Of a stretch of 64,000 nt of DNA, positions 54,852 to 63,700 are shown piece by piece. The DNA lies in the NCBI GenBank assembly GCA_047692235.1, contig JBLLJR010000003.1, positions 62,001-126,000 on the forward strand, in the 5' to 3' direction. The position numbers were made by a program, and so were the translations under genes. Source of the DNA: JBLLJR01 sp047692235. GTDB taxonomy: Bacteria > Pseudomonadota > Gammaproteobacteria > Enterobacterales > Enterobacteriaceae. The notes beneath the pieces were generated by a model. The model was not told where the DNA came from, ran no database searches, and worked only from the letters and a program-made list of their open reading frames with translations. Numbering within the stretch: the first letter of the stretch is position 1; each line of letters starts with the position of its first letter.

Positions 54852-56555
54852 ATGAATTATAATATTCTTGCTAGAAAATGGAGACCGAAAAATTTTTCTG
54901 AAGTTATAGGACAGGAAAATATTATTAAATTATTAACCAATAGTTTAAATTCCAATAAAATACATCATGCATATTTATTTTCTGGAATGCAAGGAATTGG
55001 AAAAACTACTATTGCTAGATTATTTGCAAAAAATTTAAATTGTAAAAATTACATAACATCAACTTCTTGTAATACATGTAGTAATTGTTGTGATTTTAAA
55101 AAAAGTAAGTTTATTGATCTCATTGAAGTTGACGCAGCATCAAAAACAAAAGTAGAAGATATTAAAGAAATTTTAGATGATATAAATTATTTACCAGTAC
55201 AAGGAAAATTTAAAATTTATTTAATAGATGAAGTTCATATGTTATCTCGTTACAGTTTTAATTCATTATTAAAGATATTAGAAGAACCTCCATATCATAT
55301 AAAATTTTTGTTAGCTACAACTGATCCCCAAAAAATACCATTAACAATATTATCCAGATGTTTACATTTATATTTAAAACCAATAAGTATAAATAATATA
55401 ATCAAATATTTAACTAAAATATTAATTAAAGAATCTATAAAAGTAGATTATAAATCTTTATTTTTAATAGCATACCATTCGAATGGTAGTGTACGTGATG
55501 CTTTAAATTTATTAGATCAAGCTATTGCTATTGGAAATAATAAAATTAATGAAAGTATAATACACTCTATATTAGGAATACTAGATATTAACTGTGCTTT
55601 ATCATTAATTGAATCTTTATTAAATTATGATGGAAATAAGATATTTGAACAAATTGATAAATTTTCAAAATTTAATGTAAATTGGGATATTTTATTATCT
55701 AATATGTTAGTATTGTTGCATCAAATTTCATGTTATCAGTTGTTTCCAAATAATATAATTACTCAAAATAAAGATATTTTATATAAAATACAAATACTAT
55801 CTTTAAAAATTAAACCAACTGATGTACAATTATATTACCAAATGATAATTAATGGTAGAAAAGAATTACCTTATGCTCCTAGTCCTAGATTGGGATTAGA
55901 GATGACTATGCTAAGGATGTTAACTTTTACTCCAAATTATTTAATTATACAAAAACAAGATTTTGATAAAATACAAACAATAAAAAAAAAAAATTTAAGT
56001 AATAACAAAAAATTAACAAATTATTTTGATAAACCAAAAAAAATTTTTTTAAGCAAAAAAAACAAAAATGAAATTAATGATATTAATAATCATACTTTAA
56101 AAAATTTTACAGTCTCAACTTATAAAGTTTTACGTGCACGTTTAAATATCTTAAGTAATAAAAAAAAATTAAAAATAGAAAATGATATATATAATAAAAA
56201 TACTTCTATTGATAATAATAAAATATCAACTCCATTAAATAAAAATCAACCAACTATTATAAATAATAATAAAGCAAATATATATATAAACAGTGAATTA
56301 TCATGTAATAATACTACAAATATTAATAATTATGTAATGAATAAAAAAAATTTAAATACATTGAAAATTTCAAAAATAGATAAAAATAACAATGGTAACT
56401 TGTTAAGCAAAGTTGAATTGGATACTATTAAAGCGAAATATGGTAATAACTCAGTTAAAATTGAGTCTCTTTTATTAAAAAATAAAAATATTAAATATAT
56501 CAAAGATTTCTTTGGTGCTACATTAGATTTAAATAGAATAAAATTTATAAAATAA
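54852..56555 (+). CDS. dnaX: DNA polymerase III tau/gamma subunit
   Basis: Clamp-loader ATPase and replisome organiser. From ATG 54852 (MNYNILARKWRPKNF) the product has 567 residues; an in-frame ATG at 54819 adds 11 hydrophobic residues absent from the family. Walker A GMQGIGKTTIARL, zinc cysteines (CKN...CNTCSNC), Walker B YLIDEVHMLS, and sensor motifs ATTDPQKIPLTILSRC and GSVRDALNLLDQA are present. The tail after residue 377 is Asn/Lys-rich and shorter than E. coli tau (643). A run of twelve A at 55982-55993 sits at the domain III border, where slippage could yield a gamma-like short form. Confidence 0.94.
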   Translation: MNYNILARKWRPKNFSEVIGQENIIKLLTNSLNSNKIHHAYLFSGMQGIGKTTIARLFAKNLNCKNYITSTSCNTCSNCCDFKKSKFIDLIEVDAASKTKVEDIKEILDDINYLPVQGKFKIYLIDEVHMLSRYSFNSLLKILEEPPYHIKFLLATTDPQKIPLTILSRCLHLYLKPISINNIIKYLTKILIKESIKVDYKSLFLIAYHSNGSVRDALNLLDQAIAIGNNKINESIIHSILGILDINCALSLIESLLNYDGNKIFEQIDKFSKFNVNWDILLSNMLVLLHQISCYQLFPNNIITQNKDILYKIQILSLKIKPTDVQLYYQMIINGRKELPYAPSPRLGLEMTMLRMLTFTPNYLIIQKQDFDKIQTIKKKNLSNNKKLTNYFDKPKKIFLSKKNKNEINDINNHTLKNFTVSTYKVLRARLNILSNKKKLKIENDIYNKNTSIDNNKISTPLNKNQPTIINNNKANIYINSELSCNNTTNINNYVMNKKNLNTLKISKIDKNNNGNLLSKVELDTIKAKYGNNSVKIESLLLKNKNIKYIKDFFGATLDLNRIKFIK

Positions 56556-56682
56556 AAATTAATTCATATTAATTTTTGTTAATATTTATAAAATAAAAAT
56601 TTTTAAATAAAATTAAATAATTTAATTTTTTACGTCGTATTTAACTAATTTAATATATTTTATCATTTTATTAAGGTAATTT

Positions 56683-58575
56683 ATGAAAAATAAAATTAAA
56701 AAAGAAAGTTATAATTTTAAATCTGAAGTAAAAAATTTACTTCATTTAATGATACATTCATTATATTCAAATAAAGAAATTTTTTTACGAGAACTTATAT
56801 CTAATGCTTCTGATGCTTCAGAAAAATTACGTTTTCAAGCTATAACAAAACCAGATTTATATGAAAACGATAGTATATTACGTATTCGTTTATCTTATAA
56901 TAAAGATGAACGTACAATTACATTAGATGATAATGGTATAGGAATGAGTAGAAGTGAAGTTATAAATAATTTAGGAACAATTGCTCAATCTGGAACTAAA
57001 GATTTTTTAAAAAATTTTAATTCTAATAATGTTAAAGATGCTAATATGATTGGGCAATTTGGAGTAGGATTTTACTCATCTTTTATTGTGTCAGATAAAG
57101 TTACAGTATTTACTAGATTAGCTGGTGAAGATATAAATAAAGGAGTTTGTTGGGAATCAACTGGTGAAGGTGATTATACAGTCAAATATATCACAAAAAA
57201 GTATAGAGGAACAAAAATTGTTTTACATATTAGAGAAAATGCAAATGAATTTTTAGATGATTGGAAACTTAAAAATATAATTAAAAAGTATTCTGATCAT
57301 ATAGAATTACCTGTAGAATTATTAGTAAACACAAAAAAAGATAAAAAAAATGTTTTAACATGGGAACAAATAAATAAAGCTAAAGCTTTATGGACTAGGA
57401 AAAAAAGTGATATTTCTTTAGAAGAATACAAAGAATTTTATAAACATATATCTCATGATAATAATGATCCACTAACATGGATTCATAATCATGTTGAAGG
57501 AACTCAAGAGTATATTAACTTAATATATATACCTCAAAAAACTTCGTGGGATATTTGGAATCGAGAATATAAACATGGTCTCAAGCTTTATATAAATCGT
57601 ATTTTTATAATGGATGATGCAGAACAGTTTTTACCAAATTATCTCAGGTTTGCAAAAGGTATAATTGATTCTAATGATCTTCCTTTAAATATTTCTCGTG
57701 AATTATTACAAGATAGTGTTATTACAAATACTTTAAAAAATGCAATTACAAAAAAAATTCTTACTCAATTAGAAAATCTTGCTAAAAATAATAGCAAAAA
57801 TTATCAAATATTTTGGAAATCATTTAGTTTAATATTTAAAGAAGGGCCAGCAGAAGATATTAAAAATCGTCATACTATTTCAAAATTATTACGTTTTTCA
57901 TCTACACATTGTAATAACAGCAATCAAATAGTTTCATTAGACGAATATTGTAAAAGAATGATAAAAAATCAAGATAAAATATTTTTTTTAACATCTGATA
58001 GTTATATATCAGCTAAAAATAGTCCACATTTAGAAGTTTTTAAAAAAAATAATATCGAAGTTTTATTATTATCTGATAGAATAGATGAGTGGATGATGGG
58101 TTATTTAACAGATTTTAATGGTAAATTATTCCAATCTGTCAGTAAATCTGATACCTCATCATTTGATAATTTAATAAAAAATAATTTAAAAGAAAAAGAA
58201 AAAAAAGATATAAAACAAAATTTAAATTCATTAGTTCAAAGGGTTAAATCTTATTTAAGTAATAGAGTTAAAGATGTAAAAATTACTTATAGATTAACAG
58301 ATACACCGGCTATTGTTACTACTGATAATAATGATATGACTACTCAAATGGCTAAGTTATTTAGTGCTACAGGACAAAGTACTCCTGAAATTAAATATAT
58401 ATTTGAATTGAATCCTGAACATATTTTAGTGAAAAAAATTAATGATATACATGAAGATAATATTTTTAATAAATGGATAGATTTATTATTAGATCAAGCT
58501 TTATTAATTGAAAAAGGATCGTTAGAAGATCCTAATAAATTTATCAAATGTATTAATGATCTTTTGTCGATATAA
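56683..58575 (+). CDS. htpG: Chaperone HtpG (Hsp90)
   Basis: Cytosolic Hsp90 ATPase. The 630-residue protein (E. coli 624) has the GHKL ATP site motifs LRELISNASDASEKLRF, DNGIGM, and GQFGVGFYSSFIVSD, middle-domain RGIIDSNDLPLNISRE-type sequence and a C-terminal dimerisation domain. AAGGTAATTT precedes the ATG. Order dnaX-htpG-adk follows E. coli minus ybaB and recR. Confidence 0.97.
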   Translation: MKNKIKKESYNFKSEVKNLLHLMIHSLYSNKEIFLRELISNASDASEKLRFQAITKPDLYENDSILRIRLSYNKDERTITLDDNGIGMSRSEVINNLGTIAQSGTKDFLKNFNSNNVKDANMIGQFGVGFYSSFIVSDKVTVFTRLAGEDINKGVCWESTGEGDYTVKYITKKYRGTKIVLHIRENANEFLDDWKLKNIIKKYSDHIELPVELLVNTKKDKKNVLTWEQINKAKALWTRKKSDISLEEYKEFYKHISHDNNDPLTWIHNHVEGTQEYINLIYIPQKTSWDIWNREYKHGLKLYINRIFIMDDAEQFLPNYLRFAKGIIDSNDLPLNISRELLQDSVITNTLKNAITKKILTQLENLAKNNSKNYQIFWKSFSLIFKEGPAEDIKNRHTISKLLRFSSTHCNNSNQIVSLDEYCKRMIKNQDKIFFLTSDSYISAKNSPHLEVFKKNNIEVLLLSDRIDEWMMGYLTDFNGKLFQSVSKSDTSSFDNLIKNNLKEKEKKDIKQNLNSLVQRVKSYLSNRVKDVKITYRLTDTPAIVTTDNNDMTTQMAKLFSATGQSTPEIKYIFELNPEHILVKKINDIHEDNIFNKWIDLLLDQALLIEKGSLEDPNKFIKCINDLLSI

Positions 58576-58591
58576 ATTAATGTTTTTTAAT

Positions 58592-58641
58592 AGTTTATGT
58601 GTAATTTTATTACACATAAACTTGATTTTATATAAATCAAG
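58592..58641 (+). terminator. Two overlapping hairpins between htpG and adk
   Basis: AGTTTATGTGTAA (58592-58604) pairs perfectly with 58610-58622, a 13-bp stem with a 5-base loop. CTTGATTT (58621-58628) pairs with AAATCAAG (58634-58641). The two stems share bases 58621-58622, so both cannot form fully. A T-run (ACTTTTTT) follows about 10 bases later. This looks like an htpG terminator, possibly with alternative folds. Confidence 0.55.
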
Positions 58642-58690
58642 TAATATGTTACTTTTTTAATAAACTTTAAAGGATTTTATTTTTATAAAT

Positions 58691-59320
58691 ATGAAAATTG
58701 CTTTATTAGGAGCTCCTGGATCTGGTAAAGGAACACAATCACGCATTTTAAAAAACTTATATAATATAAAACATATATCTATTGGAGATATATTAAGAAA
58801 AATTATACATAATGAAAATTATTTATCATATTTAAAAAAAGACATTGAAAAATGCTTAAATACTGGAGTATTAGTTAATGATAGAATAATTTTTAAAATA
58901 GTTAAAAATTGTATTAATAATACAGATTGTAATAATGGCTTTATATTAGATGGTTTTCCAAGAAATTTAAATCAAGCCATTAATATGGAAAATATCGGTA
59001 TTATATTAGATATAATAATATATATTGATATACCAAATTCTTTTATTTTAAATCGTATAAAAAATAGAAGTATTAATAAATATAATAATAATATATATAA
59101 TAAAAAATTAATATTAGAAAAAAATTTAATAAAAAGACAAGATGATAAAATAAATGTTTTAAAACAACGGATAGATGAGTTTAATAAAAATAATAAATCA
59201 TTAACTTTTTTTTTGAAAACAACATTCAGTAAAAATAAAACTCGTTTTTTTTCTGTCAATGGAACTTATGATATAGAACATGTAACTAATGCAATTATAA
59301 AGTTAATTAATAATTTATAA
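58691..59320 (+). CDS. adk: Adenylate kinase
   Basis: Interconverts AMP, ATP and ADP. The 209-residue protein (E. coli 214) has the P-loop GAPGSGKGTQ, AMP-site GDILRK, GFILDGFPRN, and KRQDDKINVLKQRI. The LID region (RIKNRSINKYNNN...) is poorly conserved and lacks the usual aromatic and glycine pattern. No truncation at the ends. Confidence 0.95.
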   Translation: MKIALLGAPGSGKGTQSRILKNLYNIKHISIGDILRKIIHNENYLSYLKKDIEKCLNTGVLVNDRIIFKIVKNCINNTDCNNGFILDGFPRNLNQAINMENIGIILDIIIYIDIPNSFILNRIKNRSINKYNNNIYNKKLILEKNLIKRQDDKINVLKQRIDEFNKNNKSLTFFLKTTFSKNKTRFFSVNGTYDIEHVTNAIIKLINNL

Positions 59321-59325
59321 TTATG

Positions 59326-59745
59326 TTAACAATTTTTATATTCACGAAACCAACTTTCTAAAATTAGAACAGCTGATTTATCATCAATTTTATATTTTTT
59401 TAAACCTTTATATCCTTTTATATTAAAAATACAAGAACGAGCTTCAACAGTACTAAATCTTTCATCATGTAAATAAATATCAATTTTAACAATCTTCGAG
59501 ATATTTTTAGCAAATTCTCTTGTTTTAAAAGTCAAATATTGATCTTTACCATTTATATCTAATGGTAAACCAACAATTATGGCATATGGTTGCCATTCTT
59601 TAACAATATTTCTTATTTCATTAAAAATATTGTTTTTTGTAAATAATATTTTTAATGGTTGAGCTGTATAAGTAATATTTTGTCCGATAGCAACACCTAT
59701 ATTTTTAATACCAAAATCAAAACATATAAAAAATTTTGTTTTCAT
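59326..59745 (-). CDS. ruvX: RuvX/YqgF family pre-16S rRNA nuclease
   Basis: RNase H-fold protein implicated in maturing the 5' end of 16S rRNA. The 139-residue protein (E. coli 138) has the first catalytic aspartate in FDFGIKNIGVAIG, IIVGLPLDINGKDQ, LHDERFSTVEA with the second acidic site, and IDDKSAVLILESWF with the third. It sits next to endA as in E. coli once rsmE, gshB and yqgE are removed. Confidence 0.93.
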   Translation of the reverse strand: MKTKFFICFDFGIKNIGVAIGQNITYTAQPLKILFTKNNIFNEIRNIVKEWQPYAIIVGLPLDINGKDQYLTFKTREFAKNISKIVKIDIYLHDERFSTVEARSCIFNIKGYKGLKKYKIDDKSAVLILESWFREYKNC

Positions 59746-59773
59746 AAATTTATTAAATAAATAATCTAATTTA

Positions 59774-60496
59774 TTAATTTTGATATATTCTTATTTTTTT
59801 GTTATTTTCATATGATTTTTTAATATATTTATTTAAAGTATGTTGTATACCATAAATTAATTTATTTTTTCTATTTTCAAATTTTGTTGCTGGATATAAT
59901 CTATTCCATTTATTGAATAAATTTAATTGTTTTTTAGAAATAGGAATTCTATAACGATCATGCATATACAAATATGTCCTAGCTATTATACCACGAGATC
60001 TAATTGAAGGATCAATTCTTTTATTTTTATTATCAATTTGTATTCTACAATGTCCATATGTAGATTTAGATTTATTAGCAACCCATTCGTCATATTTATA
60101 ATTTTCACGATCTGCATTAATTTCACCTATTGCAGGTTCTATATTATGTAAATCATTTTCCATAACTTTATAAAACTCATCTTTAGCACAATTTCTTCTC
60201 CCTCCATGAGACCAACATTCGCAAAAATGACCAAATTCCCACGCAGGCATAACATGTTCCCATTCAATTCTATGTGCACGTGTTGAATTTTTACGTATTT
60301 TATATTTACATGATTTTAAATCAGGCTCTCCCTTTGAACCAAACCAATGTATTTTACATCCGCAATAAAACGTAGGCATACCTTTATTAATTTGTGCTGC
60401 TATTTTTTTTGTTTTGTTAAAATTTAAAGAGAATAAACTACTGTTATATGTAATAACACATAGCATTATAATAAACAAATAAAATTTATTTAACAT
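59774..60496 (-). CDS. endA: Periplasmic endonuclease I
   Basis: Non-specific periplasmic DNase of the beta-beta-alpha-metal family. The 240-residue protein (E. coli 235) has a signal peptide (LFIIMLCVITY), TFYCGCKIHW, the catalytic histidine in IEWEHVMPAWEFGHF, and NDLHNIEPAIGEINADREN with the metal asparagine. Paired cysteines (CGC, CECW, NCAKD) suggest disulfides. Keeping a secreted DNase in a genome this reduced is notable; a role in DNA salvage or defence is speculation. Confidence 0.95.
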   Translation of the reverse strand: MLNKFYLFIIMLCVITYNSSLFSLNFNKTKKIAAQINKGMPTFYCGCKIHWFGSKGEPDLKSCKYKIRKNSTRAHRIEWEHVMPAWEFGHFCECWSHGGRRNCAKDEFYKVMENDLHNIEPAIGEINADRENYKYDEWVANKSKSTYGHCRIQIDNKNKRIDPSIRSRGIIARTYLYMHDRYRIPISKKQLNLFNKWNRLYPATKFENRKNKLIYGIQHTLNKYIKKSYENNKKIRIYQN

Positions 60497-61218
60497 AGTA
60501 AATTAATTTTAGTTATTGAATAAATTAAATTAAATTGCTAACATATATAATGATGTAAAAATTTTGTAATAAAATTACAAATAATTATTGGTTAAATTCT
60601 AAAAATTTATTAAATTAAAATATATAATTATCAAAATTGAAATAATTTATTTACATAAATAAAATAATTTTTAATTTAGTTAATTAAAAATTACATTTAT
60701 ATTAATGCAGTGCATAAGTATATTTATCTTTATATTATTTTTTAATAAAATATTAGAATGTATAAATATTATTGATTCTATCATAAAAAATATATATTTT
60801 ATATATAAAAATAAATTATCGAAATATTATTTAATATCAATATACGAAAATATAATTTTTTTAAAAATATTTACATATAGATTTATATTTGTTAAATTAA
60901 ATAATATTTATTATTAATTTTTTATAAAATATAAAAATTATACAGTAATTTACATTGCATTTAATATATAAGTTACTATTTCAATTAGTAATTATTAAAT
61001 TTTTGTATCAATTTTTAATAAATATTTAAATTAATTATATTAATTTAAATATACTTATAAAAAGTAATTATATATTATAGTTTTAAAAACTATTTCATAG
61101 TATTAAGTATCTTTAATTTACATATTATTATGTATAATATTTTTAAAATAATTAAATTTAAAATTTATCAAAAAATTTTATGTAAAAACTAATTATTAAA
61201 ATTTTTAAAGGATAAATT
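60497..61218. other. Long spacer between endA and pgk, no convincing gene
   Basis: A 722-base A/T-rich stretch. One 70-codon frame (60705-60917) encodes only Ile, Phe, Asn, Lys and Tyr-rich sequence with no family resemblance, expected by chance. No tRNA or GC-containing hairpin is seen. In E. coli the endA and epd-pgk-fbaA loci are near metK and tktA, so this is likely a deletion scar; AAAGGATAAATT at the right end is the pgk ribosome-binding site. Confidence 0.6.
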
Positions 61219-62382
61219 GTGTCAATAATTAAAATTACTGATGTAAATTTATTAAATAAACGTGTATTAATACGTGCAGATTTTAATGTTCCCATTAAAA
61301 ATAATATAATATTATCAGATTTTAAGATTATTTCTGCTTTACCAACTATTCAAGAAGCATTACAACAAAAAGCTTTAGTTATGGTTACATCTCATTTAGG
61401 TAGACCAACTGAAGGTATATATGATGTAAATTTTTCATTAAAACCAATAGTAAAATACTTAAAAAATAAGTTAAATATAAAAATTAAATTAGTTAAAAAC
61501 TATTTAAATGGCGTTGAAATCAGTAAAAATGAGTTAGTTATTTTAGAAAATGTTCGTTTTAATAAAGGTGAAACAACAAATAACATAAATTTATCAAAAA
61601 AATATGCATCATTATGTGATGTATTTGTAATGGATGCATTTGGGTCATCACATAGATTACATTCTTCAACATATGGCATATGTAATTTTGTTAATATATC
61701 ATGTGCCGGATTTTTGTTACTTAAAGAAATATATTATTTAAATAAAATTATTAATAATGCAAAAAAACCAATAATATCTATTGTTGGAGGGTCTAAAATA
61801 TCTACTAAATTAGTATTACTTAAAACACTTGTAAAAATATCTGATATTATAATTGTTGGCGGTGGTATAGCTAATACTTTTATTGCATCTCAAGGATTTG
61901 ATATTGGTAAATCGTTATATGAACCTAATTTAATTCAAGAAGCTAAATATTTATTTAAAACAAAAAAAATTTTTTTACCTACAGATGTTAATGTTTCAAA
62001 TACTTTTTGTAAATATTCTATGTCCATACAAAAAAATATTTCTGAAATTAAAGACAATGAAAAAATTTTAGATTTTGGAGATTTATCAATATATAAAATT
62101 GATAAAATATTAAAAAAAGCAAAAACAATAATATGGAATGGTCCCATTGGGGTATTTGAATTTATTAATTTTCGTAAAGGTACAGAAATTATTGTAAAAA
62201 ATATTCAAAATAATAATATTTTTTCTATTATAGGAGGAGGTGATACAATTTTAGCTGCAGAAATGTTTGGTATTTTAAATAAAATTTCATATGTTTCTAC
62301 AGGAGGTGGTGCATTTTTAAAATATATGAAATTTAAAAAATTACCAATTATTAATTTTCTTAAAAATTTAAATAACAAATAA
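61219..62382 (+). CDS. pgk: Phosphoglycerate kinase
   Basis: Glycolytic ATP-forming enzyme. The 387-residue protein (E. coli 387) starts at GTG 61219 (MSIIKITDVNLLNKRVLIRADFNVP), and has TSHLGRPTEG, LENVRFNKGE, DVFVMDAFGSSHR, GGSKISTK, GPIGVFEF and the C-terminal GGGDTILAAE, STGGGAFL loops. epd, which precedes pgk in E. coli, is missing. Order pgk-fbaA is kept. Confidence 0.97.
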   Translation: MSIIKITDVNLLNKRVLIRADFNVPIKNNIILSDFKIISALPTIQEALQQKALVMVTSHLGRPTEGIYDVNFSLKPIVKYLKNKLNIKIKLVKNYLNGVEISKNELVILENVRFNKGETTNNINLSKKYASLCDVFVMDAFGSSHRLHSSTYGICNFVNISCAGFLLLKEIYYLNKIINNAKKPIISIVGGSKISTKLVLLKTLVKISDIIIVGGGIANTFIASQGFDIGKSLYEPNLIQEAKYLFKTKKIFLPTDVNVSNTFCKYSMSIQKNISEIKDNEKILDFGDLSIYKIDKILKKAKTIIWNGPIGVFEFINFRKGTEIIVKNIQNNNIFSIIGGGDTILAAEMFGILNKISYVSTGGGAFLKYMKFKKLPIINFLKNLNNK

Positions 62383-62446
62383 ATTAATTTAAATTTTTAT
62401 TTACAAATTACAATTTATGCAAAAATATATTTATAATATACTTATT

Positions 62447-62447
62447 N
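62447..62447. other. Ambiguous base (N) in the assembly
   Basis: The single N in the window lies in the A/T spacer between pgk and fbaA. It marks an unresolved base call, not a gap in a gene. Confidence 0.98.
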
Positions 62448-62474
62448 TAAATTACTATAATTAAGGGCAGATAA

Positions 62475-63554
62475 ATGTCTAAAATTTTAGATTTTGTAAA
62501 ACCAGGAGTTGTTACAGGAGAGAATATTAATAAAATATTTAATTTTGCTAAACAGCACAATTTTGCTTTACCAGCTGTAAATTGTATAAGTACTGACTCA
62601 ATAAATGCTGTATTAGAAACTGCTGCTCAAGTAAAATCTCCTGTTATAATTCAATTTTCTTATTATGGGTCCGCTTTTATAGCAGGTAAAGGTTTATTAA
62701 ATTATGATCATAAAGCTTCAATATTGGGAGCAATATCTGGAGCATTACATATACATAATGTATCTAAATATTATAATATTCCAGTAATAATACATACCGA
62801 TCATTGTTCTAAAAAAATATTACCTTGGATTGATAAATTATTAAAATTTGGTAAACAATATTTTTATAAAACAGGATCACCATTATTTTCTTCTCATATG
62901 ATTGATTTATCTAATGAAACTTTAGAAGATAATATTAAAATAAGCTCTAATTATTTAGAAAATATGTCAAAATTAAATATGAATTTAGAAATAGAACTTG
63001 GTTGCACAGGAGGAGAAGAAGATGAATTAGATAATAGAAAATTAGATCATTCAAAATTATATACTCAACCAAAAGATGTATGTTATGCATATGAAAAATT
63101 AAGTAATGTAAGTCAGAATTTTATGATTGCAGCAAATTTTGGAAATGTACATGGAGTATATAAAAATAACAAAGTTAAACTAAAACCAAAAATTTTATAT
63201 GAATCTCAAAAATTTGTATCAAAAAAATTTAAATTACCAAATAATTTTTTAAATTTAGTATTTCATGGAGGTTCTGGTGTAAATCCGTTAGTAATACAAG
63301 AAGCTATAAGATATGGAGTAGTTAAAATCAATATAGATACTGATATTCAATGGGCTTCTTGGAATGGAATATTAAATTTTTACAAAAAAAATAAACAGTT
63401 TTTACATGAACAAATAAGTAGTATAGAAAATAATTTTAATAAACCGAATAAAAAATTTTATGACCCTAGATCATGGATTAGATATAGTCAATTATCTATA
63501 ATTAATAGATTAAAAGAAATATTTTTTAAATTAAATGCTGTAAACATTCTGTAA
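62475..63554 (+). CDS. fbaA: Class II fructose-bisphosphate aldolase
   Basis: Zinc-dependent cleavage of fructose-1,6-bisphosphate in glycolysis, reversible for gluconeogenesis. The 359-residue protein (E. coli 359) has HTDHCSKKILPW with a zinc histidine, IELGCTGGEEDELDN, ANFGNVHGVYK, VFHGGSGVN, and INIDTDIQWA. AAGGGCAG lies just upstream of the ATG. Forms an operon-like pair with pgk, 92 bases apart. Confidence 0.97.
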   Translation: MSKILDFVKPGVVTGENINKIFNFAKQHNFALPAVNCISTDSINAVLETAAQVKSPVIIQFSYYGSAFIAGKGLLNYDHKASILGAISGALHIHNVSKYYNIPVIIHTDHCSKKILPWIDKLLKFGKQYFYKTGSPLFSSHMIDLSNETLEDNIKISSNYLENMSKLNMNLEIELGCTGGEEDELDNRKLDHSKLYTQPKDVCYAYEKLSNVSQNFMIAANFGNVHGVYKNNKVKLKPKILYESQKFVSKKFKLPNNFLNLVFHGGSGVNPLVIQEAIRYGVVKINIDTDIQWASWNGILNFYKKNKQFLHEQISSIENNFNKPNKKFYDPRSWIRYSQLSIINRLKEIFFKLNAVNIL

Positions 63555-63700
63555 CGCATATTATAAAATAATAATATTCTAAATTATAAAAAAGTAGTTT
63601 TATACATGAAATATATATAAAATATAGTAATTTAATTTAAAACTATTTAAATAATTTATATTGAACAAAATAAATTTAAACATTTTTTGACGATAAAAGA

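Noticed and set aside
60705..60917. A 70-codon open frame between endA and pgk
   Set aside because: Composition is only Ile/Phe/Asn/Lys/Tyr as expected from translating A/T-rich DNA, there is no ribosome-binding site and no recognisable family.
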